Notes: generated by a model from the letters alone, not told the origin. A stretch of 64,000 nt of DNA from Massilia brevitalea (GCF_030711405.1 NZ_JAULSI010000021.1:39994-103993), one strand, 5' to 3'. Positions 24,885 to 34,839 are shown, counted from the stretch's first letter. Program-made: numbers and translations.

Positions 24885-26026
24885 CCTTGATTAGCCGGCG
24901 CACCGCGCTTGCCCTTGGACTCGCGTTGTTGCTGCCGGCCGTGGCCGGGGCCGCCGACAAGCCAGCCTACTTTCCACCGGCAGGCGAGTGGACCCACAAG
25001 GCGCCTGCCGAACTCGGCATGGACCCGGCCGCACTCAGCGCCGCGATCCAGTATGCCCAGTCGCACGAAACCGAACGCGCACTCGACTTTTCCGACCAGG
25101 ACAAGACCTTCGGGCAACGCCTGGGTTCGATGCCGACGCGCCGCGCCCACACGAATGGCGTGGTGATCTACAAGGGCTATGTGGTGGCCGAGTTCGGCGA
25201 CACGCATTTCGTCGATCCGACCTATTCGGTGGCGAAGAGCATGCTGTCGACGGTGGCCGGCGTGGCCGTGCGCGAGGGCCGCATCGGCCCGCTCGACGAG
25301 CCGGTGGCCAGGCGCGTGAACGACGGCGGCTATGCCTCGCAGCGCAATGCCCAGGTGACCTGGAAGCAGCACCTGCAACAGGAAACCGAGTGGGAAGGCA
25401 GCCTGTGGGGCAAGAACGCGGACTTCGTCGGCAAGGAAGCGTTCGGTGCGGGCGAGCGCAAGCCGCGTACCCTGGCGGCGCCGGGCACGCACTACGAGTA
25501 CAACGACGTGCGCATCAACCGCTTCGCGCTGTCGCTGCTGCGCGTGTTCGACAAGCCGGTGCCGGAAGTGTTCCAGGAACAGGTCATGGACCCGATCGGC
25601 GCCTCGAACACGTGGAAATGGGTGCCTTACACCAACAGCTACGTCGAGCTGAACGGCAAGCTGGCGCCTTCGGTGAGCGGCGGCACGCGCTGGGGCGGCG
25701 GCATGTGGATCGATTCCTGGGACATGGCGCGCTTCGGCTACCTGTGGCTGCGCGGCGGCCAGTGGAATGGCCGCGCGATCCTGCCCGCAAGCTACGTCAA
25801 GGACGCCTTGACGCCGAGCGCGAACGGACCGGACTACGGTTACCTGTGGTGGCTGAACACCAAGGGCAAGAATTTGCCGGGCCTGCCGGCGAACGCCTAT
25901 GCAGCGCTGGGTGCGGGCAGCAACACGATCGTCGTCTCGCCCGACCACGACCTGGTGGTGGTGTGGCGCTGGCATGCGGGCAACCCTGCCGAATTCACCA
26001 AACGCGTGATCGAGGCGATTCGCTGA
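24881..26026 (+). CDS. Exported serine hydrolase, beta-lactamase class C fold
   Basis: This 381-residue protein has a signal peptide of about 24 residues. Its ISRRTALAL start has a twin-arginine look, with cleavage near AGA-AD. The active-site SxxK is S116VAK119, and the PGTHYEYNDVRINR region carries the second motif's Tyr. It resembles the 6-aminohexanoate hydrolase/esterase branch of PF00144 rather than true beta-lactamases. The ATG at 24881 has GGAAGG at 24868-24873 and overlaps the CYTH stop (ATGA). It is the last gene of the M14-CYTH-hydrolase operon, with a terminator following. Confidence 0.88.
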   Translation: MTLISRRTALALGLALLLPAVAGAADKPAYFPPAGEWTHKAPAELGMDPAALSAAIQYAQSHETERALDFSDQDKTFGQRLGSMPTRRAHTNGVVIYKGYVVAEFGDTHFVDPTYSVAKSMLSTVAGVAVREGRIGPLDEPVARRVNDGGYASQRNAQVTWKQHLQQETEWEGSLWGKNADFVGKEAFGAGERKPRTLAAPGTHYEYNDVRINRFALSLLRVFDKPVPEVFQEQVMDPIGASNTWKWVPYTNSYVELNGKLAPSVSGGTRWGGGMWIDSWDMARFGYLWLRGGQWNGRAILPASYVKDALTPSANGPDYGYLWWLNTKGKNLPGLPANAYAALGAGSNTIVVSPDHDLVVVWRWHAGNPAEFTKRVIEAIR

Positions 26027-26043
26027 GCGATCAACCCGGCACA

Positions 26044-26090
26044 GAAAAAACATCGCCCGCTACCGCCTTCGAGGCAGTAGCGGGCGATGT
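26044..26090. terminator. Terminator between convergent hydrolase and DUF2863 genes
   Basis: A 14-bp perfect stem (ACATCGCCCGCTAC and its complement) has a 13-nt loop. An A-run on the left gives a T-run for the leftward gene; the right side is only weakly T-rich. Confidence 0.88.
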
Positions 26091-26108
26091 CGTTTACGCA
26101 GCGGCGTG

Positions 26109-27365
26109 TTAGTGGAAGTGCTCGCTGCCGGCAGGCGCGTCGTCCGGCATTTCGGCATGCACCAGTTCGCCCGACGGATCGGCGAACAGCGGCGCGCCGC
26201 AGTCGTCGCAATACTCGACCACATAGGTTTCGTTGATGCGTTTGACGTGGGTGACGCCGGCTTCGTTCAGGTAAGCGATGATTTCGTTGACCGGAGTCAG
26301 CGGAGGCGGCAATGCACCACCGAAACCGCCTTCCAGCGGCGTGCCTTCCTCGTCTTCCTGGCCATACAGCGGCCAGACGATGCCGTACACCACTTCCGGA
26401 CTCTGGCGCAGCGTGAAGCCGACGCGGTATTCGTCGACCTGGCCATCGGCCGCTTCCTCGCCGAAGCCGGCGATCACGGCGCGCAGGTCGGACGGCTCGA
26501 GGTCGAGGGTATTCGTGAGGTAATGGACGGCGGCGCGGATCGACACCGGGCGGATCAGTTTATCGGCTTCGCGGCAGGCCACGTAATACGCCTCCGGCAG
26601 CAGCAGCTCGACGCCGCAGCCCGGCAGCAGGCGCACCACGTTGGCGGTGGCCTGGTCGCGCCAGGCGCTCAATGCATTGTTGCGCTCGGCGGCGAAGTTC
26701 AGCTGGTGCTGGGCTTCCTGCCAGCGGAACAGCGGAGCGCCGGCCGGGGCGACGATGGCCACCAGCAGGTAGCGCGTGTCGGCCAGGAAGGGTGCGGTTT
26801 CCGGCGCACGAACGGCCGGCTTGACGCTGCCGCCCTTGTGCGCGGCAGCGGCCAGCTTGTGGGTCAGGCCATAGGTCTCGGCATGGGTGCGCGGCAGCTG
26901 GTCGATGGCGTACAGCGTCGGCGCCATTGCCACGCGCGTGCCCTCGGCCAGCAGGTGGGCCGAGAAGTGGGCCTGCAAGGTCGTCAGCAATTCCGGCGGG
27001 ATCGTGCCCGAGCCAATCGAAAAGCGGGTCCAGGCCAGGATGGGCGCGGCCACCAGCACGGCTTGCCAGGTGACCTCGGCGCCGTCCTGCTGCTCTATCA
27101 TCGTCGACGATTCGCTGACCGCCTCGACGCCGTCCATCAGCACGTCGTAGGCGGCAAGCTCGTCCTTGAACAAGGCGTTGAGTGCGGCGTCGATGCTGTC
27201 CTGATGATTGGTCTTGAGCAGTTTTTGCAGTTGCGTGTCCAGTTGCTTTTCCCAAATCCGTTCTTCGACGCGGCTGGCGGACTGCACGATGGCCTGGGCA
27301 ATGCTGGAGAGACGCTGGCTTTCTGCGGAGAGTTTGTTGGATGAATCTTTGGAAGGACGACGCAT
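26109..27365 (-). CDS. DUF2863 family protein
   Basis: This 418-residue soluble protein of a family is found mainly in Betaproteobacteria. Features include RRPSKDSSNKLSAESQRL at the N-terminus and a C-terminal YCDDCGAPLFADPSGELVHA segment with a possible CxxC metal site. No catalytic motif is recognised and no function is established for the family. Transcription is leftward and diverges from the TonB receptor gene across 344 bp. Confidence 0.85.
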   Translation of the reverse strand: MRRPSKDSSNKLSAESQRLSSIAQAIVQSASRVEERIWEKQLDTQLQKLLKTNHQDSIDAALNALFKDELAAYDVLMDGVEAVSESSTMIEQQDGAEVTWQAVLVAAPILAWTRFSIGSGTIPPELLTTLQAHFSAHLLAEGTRVAMAPTLYAIDQLPRTHAETYGLTHKLAAAAHKGGSVKPAVRAPETAPFLADTRYLLVAIVAPAGAPLFRWQEAQHQLNFAAERNNALSAWRDQATANVVRLLPGCGVELLLPEAYYVACREADKLIRPVSIRAAVHYLTNTLDLEPSDLRAVIAGFGEEAADGQVDEYRVGFTLRQSPEVVYGIVWPLYGQEDEEGTPLEGGFGGALPPPLTPVNEIIAYLNEAGVTHVKRINETYVVEYCDDCGAPLFADPSGELVHAEMPDDAPAGSEHFH

Positions 27366-27589
27366 GGCGCTAGGGAGTCTCTTGTTTAAATGGGTGAGGA
27401 TCGAAAGTCCAAGGGGTCATGATAAACCCATATCTCCGGTATTGTAGTTGATTCGGCCACATGCCATGAACACAACGGTTCCAGGGCGCCAGATGTTGCG
27501 CACGGGTTTGGTATCCCGAGGGTTGTGGCGAAAAGCGCACGTCTTTCCCGGTCGACTAGCGTAGAAATACGGGCAGCCAGTCTCGCTTC

Positions 27590-27636
27590 TTGCCAAATAC
27601 AAGAATAAAAATCATAATGCGAATCGTTCTCATTAT
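27590..27636 (+). promoter_or_regulatory. Promoter with overlapping Fur box upstream of the TonB receptor
   Basis: TTGCCA (27590-27595) and CATAAT (27613-27618) are 17 bp apart. The -10 lies inside the inverted repeat AATGCGAATCGTTCTCATT (27616-27634), which resembles the Fur 19-bp consensus. Iron-replete Fur would block RNA polymerase here. The rest of the 344-base region (27366-27709) shows no gene. Confidence 0.75.
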
Positions 27637-27709
27637 ATTTACGTATATCTCGCAGCAGTTTTTTGTATTTTCGCGACGATTTACCACATAACAAAAACGA
27701 TCCGACAAC

Positions 27710-30034
27710 ATGAACAAGCACACTGCAGCGCCAGTAAGCCAGAACACCACCCCCTTCATCCGCAGCCGCAAGCACGTACGCAACGCTCCCGCCCTCACCG
27801 GTTCCGCCCTGGCCGTGCTGGCCACGCTGGGCGCGCCGGCAGCCCTGGCCGATACCGGCCACAAGGACATCGACCCGGCAGTGCCGGTAGTCGAAGTCAC
27901 CGGCGTCAACCGCCGCGATGTGCAGGCCCCGGTCGCATCGAGCTCGGACAAGTTCACTGCGCCGCTGCTGGACACGCCGAAGTCCGTCACCGTCATCGGC
28001 CAGGAAGTGATCGCGCAAACCGCCGCCGTGTCGCTGGCCGACGCGCTGCGCACCGTGTCGGGCATCACCATCGGCGCAGGCGAGGGCGGCAACCCGGTGG
28101 GCGATAACGTCTTTATCCGCGGCTACAACGCCCAGACCGACACTTATGTCGACGGTATCCGCGACGCCGGTTCGCAGTCGCGCGAGATATTCAACCTGGA
28201 GCAGGTGGAAGTCGTGAAGGGCCCGAACTCGGCCTACGGCGGACGCTCCTCGGCCGGCGGCGGCATCAACCTGGTCAGCAAATCGGCCCAGCTCGAGAAT
28301 TTCTCGAACGCCACTGTGGGCGTGGGCAGCCACGACTACCGCCGCGTCACCGGCGACCTGAACCGCACGCTCGGCAACGACATTGCCTTCCGCCTGAACG
28401 TGATGGCGCACGAAAACAACGTGGCCGGCCGCGACGTGATCGGCGGCGACCGCTGGGGCATCGCGCCGACGGTCACCTTCGGCCTGAACGGTCCGACCAA
28501 GGCCATCCTCAGCTATTACCACCTGAAGACGAGCGAGATCCCGGACACCGGCATCCCGTTCAACAACCCGTTCTCGAGCGGCGCCAACGTGCGCCTGAAC
28601 GGCAACGGCACCCCGATCGATGTCGACCGCTCGACCTTCTACGGCCTGGTGAACCGCGATTTCCGCGACACCGAGACCGACATCGGCACCGTCGACCTGC
28701 GCCACGACTTCGGCGGCGGCCTGGTGCTGCGCAACGTCACGCGCTACGGCAAGACGCAGAACGACTATGTCTGGACCCAGCCCGACGATTCGAAGGGCAA
28801 CATCCTGCTGTACGGCACCGTCTGGCGCCGCACCAATACCCGCATCACCGATACCGAGACCGCGGCGAATGCCACCAGCCTGTCGGGCAAGCTGACCACC
28901 GCCGGCATCAAGCACAGCTACAACGTCGGCGTCGAGTTCAGCCGCGAAACGACCGAGCGCGGCAGCTATGTATTCACGCCAGGCACCAACAACCTGCTGA
29001 CCAACAACACTGTCTGCGCGACTTCGGGCGCGGCCACCGGCTACAACTGCGCGCCGCTGAACAACCCGAACCCCTACGACCCATGGGTAACGACGCGCAC
29101 CCTGTCGCCGGCCCGCACCGGCATCGAGACCCGCACCCGCGCCGTGTACGGCTTCGACACGGTCGAGTTCAATCCGCAGTGGCTGCTGAACCTGGGCGCG
29201 CGCTGGGACGACTTCTCGAGCGAGCTGAACGTGAGCAACGCGCCGGCCTCGCGCGCCCGCGTCGAGAGCAGCTTCGACACCTACCAGGCCGGCCTGGTAT
29301 TCAAACCGGTGACCAACGGCAGCATCTACCTGTCCTACGCCACCTCGGCCACGCCGCCTGGCAATGACGGCGGCGACGGCCTCGATGGCCTGACGGTCGC
29401 GATCCAGAACCTGGAGCCGCAGACCAGCAAGAACTTCGAGCTCGGCACCAAGTGGGAAGTGCTGAACAACCGCCTGTCGCTGAACGCCGCCATCTTCCAG
29501 AGCAAGATGAACAACGCGCGCGTCACGGCGCCGGACGGCAGCACGCAGAACGTCGGCAAGAAGGAACTGAAAGGCGTCGAGCTGGGCTTTTCGGGCAAGC
29601 TGACTAATGCTTGGCAAGTGTTCGGTGGCTACACCTACCTGGATGCGACGGTCGAGGACAATGGTTTCGTGAATACCGGCACCACTGCCGCGCCGGTCTG
29701 GAGCGCCTCGCCCTACAACGGCAACGCCTTCCCGACCACGCCGAAGAATGCGGCCTCGTTGTGGACGTCCTATGCCTTCGGCAAGAACATCACCGCCGGC
29801 GTCGGCATGAACTACGTCGACCGCGTGTACGCCAACGTGAACAACACGAAATACGCGCCGAGCTATACCCGCTTCGACGCCATGGCCAGCTACGTGCTGA
29901 ACAAGAACGTGTCGGTCCAGCTGAACGTGCAGAACCTGGGCGACAAGGTCTATTTCGACCGCGTGTCGTCGCCGCACTACGCGGGCGTAGGCGCTGGCCG
30001 TTCGGCAACGCTGACCGCCAACCTGAAATTCTAA
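27710..30034 (+). CDS. TonB-dependent siderophore receptor (catecholate type)
   Basis: This 774-residue outer-membrane receptor has a long signal region ending near ALA-DTG (about residue 47) and a TonB-box-like VVEVTGV near 62. The plug domain (about 80-190) carries VFIRGYNAQTDTYVDGIRDA and VEVVKGPNSAYGGRSSAGG. A 22-strand barrel ends in TANLKF. The plug signature DGIRDxGSxSREIFNLEQVEVVKG is characteristic of catecholate receptors. It has a Fur-box promoter, and PiuC follows 76 nt downstream after a hairpin. Confidence 0.93.
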   Translation: MNKHTAAPVSQNTTPFIRSRKHVRNAPALTGSALAVLATLGAPAALADTGHKDIDPAVPVVEVTGVNRRDVQAPVASSSDKFTAPLLDTPKSVTVIGQEVIAQTAAVSLADALRTVSGITIGAGEGGNPVGDNVFIRGYNAQTDTYVDGIRDAGSQSREIFNLEQVEVVKGPNSAYGGRSSAGGGINLVSKSAQLENFSNATVGVGSHDYRRVTGDLNRTLGNDIAFRLNVMAHENNVAGRDVIGGDRWGIAPTVTFGLNGPTKAILSYYHLKTSEIPDTGIPFNNPFSSGANVRLNGNGTPIDVDRSTFYGLVNRDFRDTETDIGTVDLRHDFGGGLVLRNVTRYGKTQNDYVWTQPDDSKGNILLYGTVWRRTNTRITDTETAANATSLSGKLTTAGIKHSYNVGVEFSRETTERGSYVFTPGTNNLLTNNTVCATSGAATGYNCAPLNNPNPYDPWVTTRTLSPARTGIETRTRAVYGFDTVEFNPQWLLNLGARWDDFSSELNVSNAPASRARVESSFDTYQAGLVFKPVTNGSIYLSYATSATPPGNDGGDGLDGLTVAIQNLEPQTSKNFELGTKWEVLNNRLSLNAAIFQSKMNNARVTAPDGSTQNVGKKELKGVELGFSGKLTNAWQVFGGYTYLDATVEDNGFVNTGTTAAPVWSASPYNGNAFPTTPKNAASLWTSYAFGKNITAGVGMNYVDRVYANVNNTKYAPSYTRFDAMASYVLNKNVSVQLNVQNLGDKVYFDRVSSPHYAGVGAGRSATLTANLKF

Positions 30035-30051
30035 GGTCGGCATGGTGCACG

Positions 30052-30087
30052 CGGCCCTCCCTGCCAGCAGCGGGGAGGGCCGTTTTC
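30052..30087 (+). terminator. Terminator/attenuator between the TonB receptor and piuC
   Basis: CGGCCCTCCC and GGGAGGGCCG form a strong stem with a 10-11 nt loop followed by TTTTC. It would end most receptor transcripts, leaving piuC to read-through or a separate promoter. Confidence 0.82.
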
Positions 30088-30110
30088 TTTTCTAGAAAAG
30101 GAATACGAAC

Positions 30111-30791
30111 ATGATGGTGCATATCCCCGGCGTCCTGAGCCGGGAGCAGGTGGCGCAAATGCGCAGGCAGCTCGACGAATCCGATTGGGTCGACGGCCGC
30201 GCCAGCGTGGGCGCGCAGGGTGCGCAGGTGAAACGCAACCGCCAGCTGGCCGAGGGTTCGCCCCTGGCCATGGAGCTGGGAAACGCGGTCAGCGCGGCGC
30301 TGATGGCCAATCCGCTGTTCTTTTCCTCGGTGCTGCCGCTGCGCATCCTGGCGCCGTACTTCAACAGCTACGGCGGCGGCGAGCACTACGGCCTGCACGT
30401 GGACGGCGCGATCCGCGCCCAGCGCCCGGGCATGCCGGCCTTGCGCGCGGATGTGTCGACCACGGTGTTCCTGAGCGACCCGGACGAGTACGAAGGCGGC
30501 GAGCTGGTGGTGGTCGACGCCTACGGTACGCACGAGGTGAAATTGCCTGCGGGGGATGCGATCGTGTATCCCTCGGGCAGCGTGCACCAGGTATTGCCGG
30601 TGACGCGCGGCGAGCGGATTGCTTCTTTTCTCTGGACCCAGAGCATGGTGCGCGATGACCTGAAGCGAGCGATGTTGTTCGAGCTCGATACGCATATCCA
30701 GGCGTTGCGCGGCGCGCATGGCGAGTCGGACGCCACGGTGGGTCTGACCGGGCATTATCACAACCTGCTCAGGATGTGGGCGGAAGTCTGA
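30111..30791 (+). CDS. piuC: Fe(II)/2-oxoglutarate-dependent PKHD-type hydroxylase PiuC (YbiX)
   Basis: This 226-residue cytoplasmic oxygenase of the PiuC/YbiX family is commonly linked to siderophore receptors. Iron ligands are His96 and Asp98 (GLHVDG) and His159 (SVHQVLPV). The 2-oxoglutarate-binding Arg is in TRGERIA, near 169. The start is ATGATG at 30111, with AAAGGAA upstream. Its place after the receptor suggests a role in siderophore or receptor modification under iron limitation; the substrate is unknown. Confidence 0.93.
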   Translation: MMVHIPGVLSREQVAQMRRQLDESDWVDGRASVGAQGAQVKRNRQLAEGSPLAMELGNAVSAALMANPLFFSSVLPLRILAPYFNSYGGGEHYGLHVDGAIRAQRPGMPALRADVSTTVFLSDPDEYEGGELVVVDAYGTHEVKLPAGDAIVYPSGSVHQVLPVTRGERIASFLWTQSMVRDDLKRAMLFELDTHIQALRGAHGESDATVGLTGHYHNLLRMWAEV

Positions 30792-30825
30792 GTCGGCAGT
30801 CCCCAGCCACAGTCCATTCGGCACA

Positions 30826-30861
30826 CCGGGCAGGCAGCGCGCCCAACGCTGGCTGCCCGGC
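30826..30861. terminator. Hairpin between convergent piuC and TonB receptor genes
   Basis: CCGGGCAG and CTGCCCGG flank a second, imperfect pairing (GCAGCG/CGCTGG). No T-run is present on either side, so it is a weak terminator candidate. Confidence 0.4.
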
Positions 30862-30878
30862 CTGCTTACATCGTCACC

Positions 30879-33317
30879 TTAGAACGAATAATCCACCCGC
30901 GCATACATCGAGCGGCCGTTGATGCCGAACGGGCAGGTTTCCCAGCAGTGGGTAAAGCCCATGGACGGGAAGGGATTGGTGTCGGAGGCTTGCCAGCGCG
31001 TCGGGTAGGTATCGAACAGGTTGTTGATGCCGGCCGCGACGCTCAGCGCCTTGCTGAACGAATAGCGCGCGGTCAGGTCGACGATCCATTTCGCGTCCCA
31101 AGTCTGCACGTCCGGTGTGAAGCCCTGGCCCTGCACCTTGCCGAAGTAGTTGGCGCGGGCGGTCGCGTTCCAGGGGCCGGTCGTGTAGTCGGCCGCCACC
31201 ACGTGGTGCTGGCGCGGCTGGCCGCGTTCGATCAGGATCACCTGCGCGTTGTCGAACAGCTGTTCGCCCGTCAGCACCGGCGACTGCGAATGGCGGTCCT
31301 TCACCCTGGTCTTGTTGAAGCCCAGCTGGCCGGACAGCACCAGGGTCGAGCCGGCGTTGCGCGTGGTGTGCTGGGCCGTCAGGTCGAAGCCGTCGGTGCT
31401 GGTGTCGATCGCGTTCGTGAAGAACTGGGCCTGGCCCACGCGCAGCGGCACCAGCAGCGCGCCGATCGGGCAGCGCACCGGATCGATGCAAGTGCCGTTT
31501 TCCGCCTGCAGGACGCTGGAGAAGACGATGCGGTCGTCGATGTTGGTCCGGTAGAGGTCGGCCGTGACCGAGAAGTTCTTGCTCGGACGCAGGATGACGC
31601 CGACGCTGGCATTCTTCGACTGTTCTTCCTTCAGCGGCGAAATGCCGAAGGCCTGGGTCACGGCGCTGCCTTCGCGTGCGGTCAGCGTTTCGGTCAGCGT
31701 GCCGTCCTGGTTCAGGTTGGTCGACACCGAGCTGTAGAATTTCTGCTGCACGCCCGGCGCCCGGAAGCCCGTGGAAACGCTGCCGCGTACGCCGACGGTC
31801 GGCGACGGATCCCAGCGCGCGCTCAGCTTGCCCGTGGTGGTCGAGCCGAAGTCGGAATAGCGTTCATGGCGCACGGCCGCGCCGACGTTCACCTGCTCGC
31901 CGAACTTGCGCTCCAGGTCCAGGTAGAGCGCAACGTTGTGCCGTGCATCGTCGACCGCATTCGACGGCGTGTAGCCGGGGAAACCCTGGATGCCGGACGC
32001 TGCGACGCCGCCGAACCGGTCGAGGATGAGCTTGCCCGGATTGTTGGTGCGGCCGTACTGGTACGAGACCGGATCGCCGGCCACGATCTCGTAGCCGTCG
32101 CGGCGCCATTCGAAGCCGGTGGCCACGTACAGTGGCGCGCCACCCACCTGCACCGGCCCCTTGAAGTCGAGATTGAAGGTGGTCTGGTTGAATTTCAGCG
32201 CGCCGGTATCGGCCTCGAGCGGCGACTCGCGCCGGTTGTCTTCGTAGTAGTAGCTGACGTTGATCGAGTTGCGTTCGTGGAAGCCGAGTTCGCTGCGGCC
32301 ATGGTTCACGCTCGCATCCATGCTCCACTCATTGCCCAGCTCGTGCCGGTAGCCGAGCGCCAGCGAAGCATCCTTGACCGTGGTGACAATGTTCGGCAGG
32401 AAGCCGTTCGGATAGATCTCGGGCACGGTGCGCGCATCTTCGGCAGGGCGGAAGAAGCCGCCGGAGTCGCCCTTGCGTTTCGAGGCGCCGCCGAACACGT
32501 AGAACTCGCCGCCGTTCGAGCGCACCGGCAGCGCCGCGTTCAGCCACAAATAGGCGTCCTTGGCATTGCTGTCGCCGATGCGCTGGGTCACGCGCGGCGG
32601 GTCGACGCGCAGGGTGTCGACGCCGGCGCGGTTGGTTTCGTTGCGCTTGCGCCCTTCCAGCGACAGGTTCAGGTAGCCGCCGTCGGCGCCGAGCGCGAAG
32701 CCCTTGTGGATGCTGGCCGAATAGGTGTCGCCGTCGCCCTCGCTTGTCGTGCCGACGTTGGCGCTGAACTGGCCGAGGTCGGCGCCCTTCTTGAGGATGA
32801 TGTTGATGACGCCGGCAATCGCATCCGAGCCGTACTGGGCCGCGGCGCCGTCGCGCAGCACCTCGATGCTCTGGATGGCGGACAGGGGGATGGCGTTGAT
32901 GTCGGTGCCGGCCGAGCCGCGCCCGATGGTTTGCTGCACGTTTACCAGCGCCTGCTGGTGGCGGCGCTTGCCGTTGATCAGGACCAGCAACTGGTCGGGG
33001 CCGAGGCCGCGCAGCGTGGCAGGACGGATGATGTCGGTGCCGTCGCTGATGAAGGTGGTGGTGAAGTTGAACGACGGATCGAGGTCCTGCAGCACCTTGC
33101 CCAGTTCCTGCATGCCGGTCGACTGCATGTCCTTCAAATTCACCAGGCCGACCGGTACCGAGGTATCGAGCGCGGTCTTGGCCTGGGCGCGCGAACCGAG
33201 CACGATCACCTGTTGCAGCGGTTCATCCGTTTGCTCCTGCGCCCGGGCTTGCGCCGGTGCGAAAGCGGCAAGGATGGCAGAAGCCAGCAGCGCGCGTTGC
33301 AGCGTTTGTTTCTTCAT
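30879..33317 (-). CDS. TonB-dependent receptor
   Basis: This 812-residue outer-membrane receptor has a signal peptide MKKQTLQRALLASAILAAF..., cleaved near ARA-QEQ at residue 26. The plug (about 35-165) contains LRGLGPDQLLVLINGKRRHQ and IEVLRDGAAAQYGSDAIAGV, of the vitamin/carbohydrate/heme-type plug rather than the catecholate type. The barrel ends with the typical aromatic RVDYSF. No Fur box was found upstream and the ligand cannot be named. It is leftward and convergent with piuC. Confidence 0.92.
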   Translation of the reverse strand: MKKQTLQRALLASAILAAFAPAQARAQEQTDEPLQQVIVLGSRAQAKTALDTSVPVGLVNLKDMQSTGMQELGKVLQDLDPSFNFTTTFISDGTDIIRPATLRGLGPDQLLVLINGKRRHQQALVNVQQTIGRGSAGTDINAIPLSAIQSIEVLRDGAAAQYGSDAIAGVINIILKKGADLGQFSANVGTTSEGDGDTYSASIHKGFALGADGGYLNLSLEGRKRNETNRAGVDTLRVDPPRVTQRIGDSNAKDAYLWLNAALPVRSNGGEFYVFGGASKRKGDSGGFFRPAEDARTVPEIYPNGFLPNIVTTVKDASLALGYRHELGNEWSMDASVNHGRSELGFHERNSINVSYYYEDNRRESPLEADTGALKFNQTTFNLDFKGPVQVGGAPLYVATGFEWRRDGYEIVAGDPVSYQYGRTNNPGKLILDRFGGVAASGIQGFPGYTPSNAVDDARHNVALYLDLERKFGEQVNVGAAVRHERYSDFGSTTTGKLSARWDPSPTVGVRGSVSTGFRAPGVQQKFYSSVSTNLNQDGTLTETLTAREGSAVTQAFGISPLKEEQSKNASVGVILRPSKNFSVTADLYRTNIDDRIVFSSVLQAENGTCIDPVRCPIGALLVPLRVGQAQFFTNAIDTSTDGFDLTAQHTTRNAGSTLVLSGQLGFNKTRVKDRHSQSPVLTGEQLFDNAQVILIERGQPRQHHVVAADYTTGPWNATARANYFGKVQGQGFTPDVQTWDAKWIVDLTARYSFSKALSVAAGINNLFDTYPTRWQASDTNPFPSMGFTHCWETCPFGINGRSMYARVDYSF

Positions 33318-33543
33318 TATTCTCGTCCCTTGAATGTTCGTTACGCTATCGAATGCAGCGGTATGTCATGTGTACTGACAAATCCATCATAACTAAACGT
33401 TATCTCTTGGCAAGCTTTACTTATGCTGCATTGAAAACGTGGACGGCGTGACACACTCGGCAATGTTGCTTGACAAGGGGGACGGGCGAGGCTAGGCGGA
33501 TGAGCGCCTGGATCGAAGCGGATTGCGGGTAGAGAACCCGGCC

Positions 33544-33636
33544 TCAGCGCCGCAACAGCAGCGCCCGCGTGTACACGAAGCGCACGCCAAGGTGGATGAC
33601 GGCGCCCGCGCCGGCGATGATGGTGGCGGCAATCAT
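33544..33636 (-). CDS. Possible small membrane peptide
   Basis: A 30-codon frame (MIAATIIAGAGAVIHLGV...) encodes one hydrophobic segment with a basic tail, and its codons are G/C-ending. No Shine-Dalgarno precedes the ATG. It could equally be a decayed gene end. It is the only structure of note in the 419-base gap between the TonB receptor and the alpha/beta hydrolase (33318-33736). Confidence 0.22.
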   Translation of the reverse strand: MIAATIIAGAGAVIHLGVRFVYTRALLLRR

Positions 33637-33736
33637 TATTTTTCAATCAAATCGGATATGCCTGCCGGCGCATATTCGTTGCTTTTATGCAAAGCCATGG
33701 GTAGGATGGCCATTCCCGTTCCTGCCGGAGTTGCCG

Positions 33737-34768
33737 ATGCCTCGCCTCGTGAAGCTGCTGTCCGCCCTGTTCCTGTCGCTCCCCATCCTTGCCGGCGCGG
33801 CCTGCGAAGACCCCGCCAAACCAATCGACGAACAGGGCTTCGTCGCCATCAACGGCATCGAACAATGGGTCACGATCAAGGGCGAGCGCTGCGGCAACCC
33901 TGTGGTGCTGTTGGTGCACGGCGGCCCCGGCAATCCGCTCACGCCTTACGCCCGGAATGTCTTCGGCGCCTGGGAAAAGGACTTCACCCTGGTGCACTGG
34001 GACCAGCGCGGATCGGGCATGACCTACGGCCGCAACCGCCCGGCCGAAGACGAAGCGCTAACGATGGAGCTGCTGGTTGCAGACGGCATCGGCGTGGCCG
34101 ACTACGCCACCCGCCACCTCGGCAAGCGCAAGCTGCTGTTGTGGGGCAGTTCCTGGGGCTCGATGCTGGGCATCCAGATAGCGCATGCGAAGCCTGCGCT
34201 GTTCGACGCCTATATTGGCGCGGTGCAAGTGATTTCGTACAAGGAAAACGAGACGGCGATGTACGGCAAGCTGTTGCAGCTGGCACGCGCCGCGGACGAC
34301 AAGGATGCCATCGGCAAGCTTGAAGCGCTGGGCGTGCCGCCCTGGACCAATCCGCGCGCCTTTGGCATTGCGCGCCGCATCGACCGCAAGTACGAAGCAA
34401 AAGTCACCGATCCGGCGCCAGGCTGGTGGTGGAAGCCGGCGCCGCTATATGCAACGCCGAAGTACGAGGCCGACTACGAAGCCGGCGAAGATTATTCTTT
34501 CCTGCAGTTCGTCGGCCTGCAGGGCGACGGCATGTTCTCGCGCTACGATTCATATCGGATGGGAACCCGGTTCGCATTGCCGGTGTTCTTCGTCATGGGC
34601 CAGGAAGACATCCTGTCGGCGCCCGAAGTGGCGCGGCGCTACTTCGAGCGCATCGAGGCGCCGCACAAACGCTTCGTGGTGGTGCCGCGCGCCGGCCACG
34701 ACCCGAATGAGCCGATGATGGCCGCCCAGCTCCAGGTCTTGCGCGAAGCGGCTGCTTTGCTGCGCTGA
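33737..34768 (+). CDS. Exported alpha/beta hydrolase, proline-iminopeptidase-like (S33)
   Basis: This 343-residue protein starts at ATG 33737 (MPRLVKLLSALFLSLPILAG), with a signal peptide cleaved near GA-ACED and GGAG six nt upstream. The oxyanion motif HGGPGNPL and nucleophile elbow GSSWGS, with acid in GQEDIL and base in AGHDPN, complete the catalytic set. The GGPG motif points to aminopeptidase S33 relatives. It has an isolated context, so the substrate is unknown. Confidence 0.88.
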   Translation: MPRLVKLLSALFLSLPILAGAACEDPAKPIDEQGFVAINGIEQWVTIKGERCGNPVVLLVHGGPGNPLTPYARNVFGAWEKDFTLVHWDQRGSGMTYGRNRPAEDEALTMELLVADGIGVADYATRHLGKRKLLLWGSSWGSMLGIQIAHAKPALFDAYIGAVQVISYKENETAMYGKLLQLARAADDKDAIGKLEALGVPPWTNPRAFGIARRIDRKYEAKVTDPAPGWWWKPAPLYATPKYEADYEAGEDYSFLQFVGLQGDGMFSRYDSYRMGTRFALPVFFVMGQEDILSAPEVARRYFERIEAPHKRFVVVPRAGHDPNEPMMAAQLQVLREAAALLR

Positions 34769-34796
34769 GCAATTGTTCAGGGTATTGGAATGAGCA

Positions 34797-34816
34797 AGAG
34801 CGGGCGAGCCCGCTCT
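34797..34816. terminator. Hairpin between convergent hydrolase and PEP-CTERM genes
   Basis: AGAGCGGG and CCCGCTCT form a perfect 8-bp stem around CGAG. There is no adjacent T-run, so termination efficiency is doubtful. Confidence 0.45.
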
Positions 34817-34839
34817 CCCATGGCGCGTCGAATCACGCA

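Noticed and set aside
27386-30043. 885-codon open frame opposite the first TonB receptor
   Set aside because: Antisense shadow with low-complexity composition; the receptor frame carries signal peptide, plug and barrel motifs.
30948-33392. 814-codon plus-strand frame opposite the second TonB receptor
   Set aside because: Same reason: shadow of a genuine minus-strand receptor.
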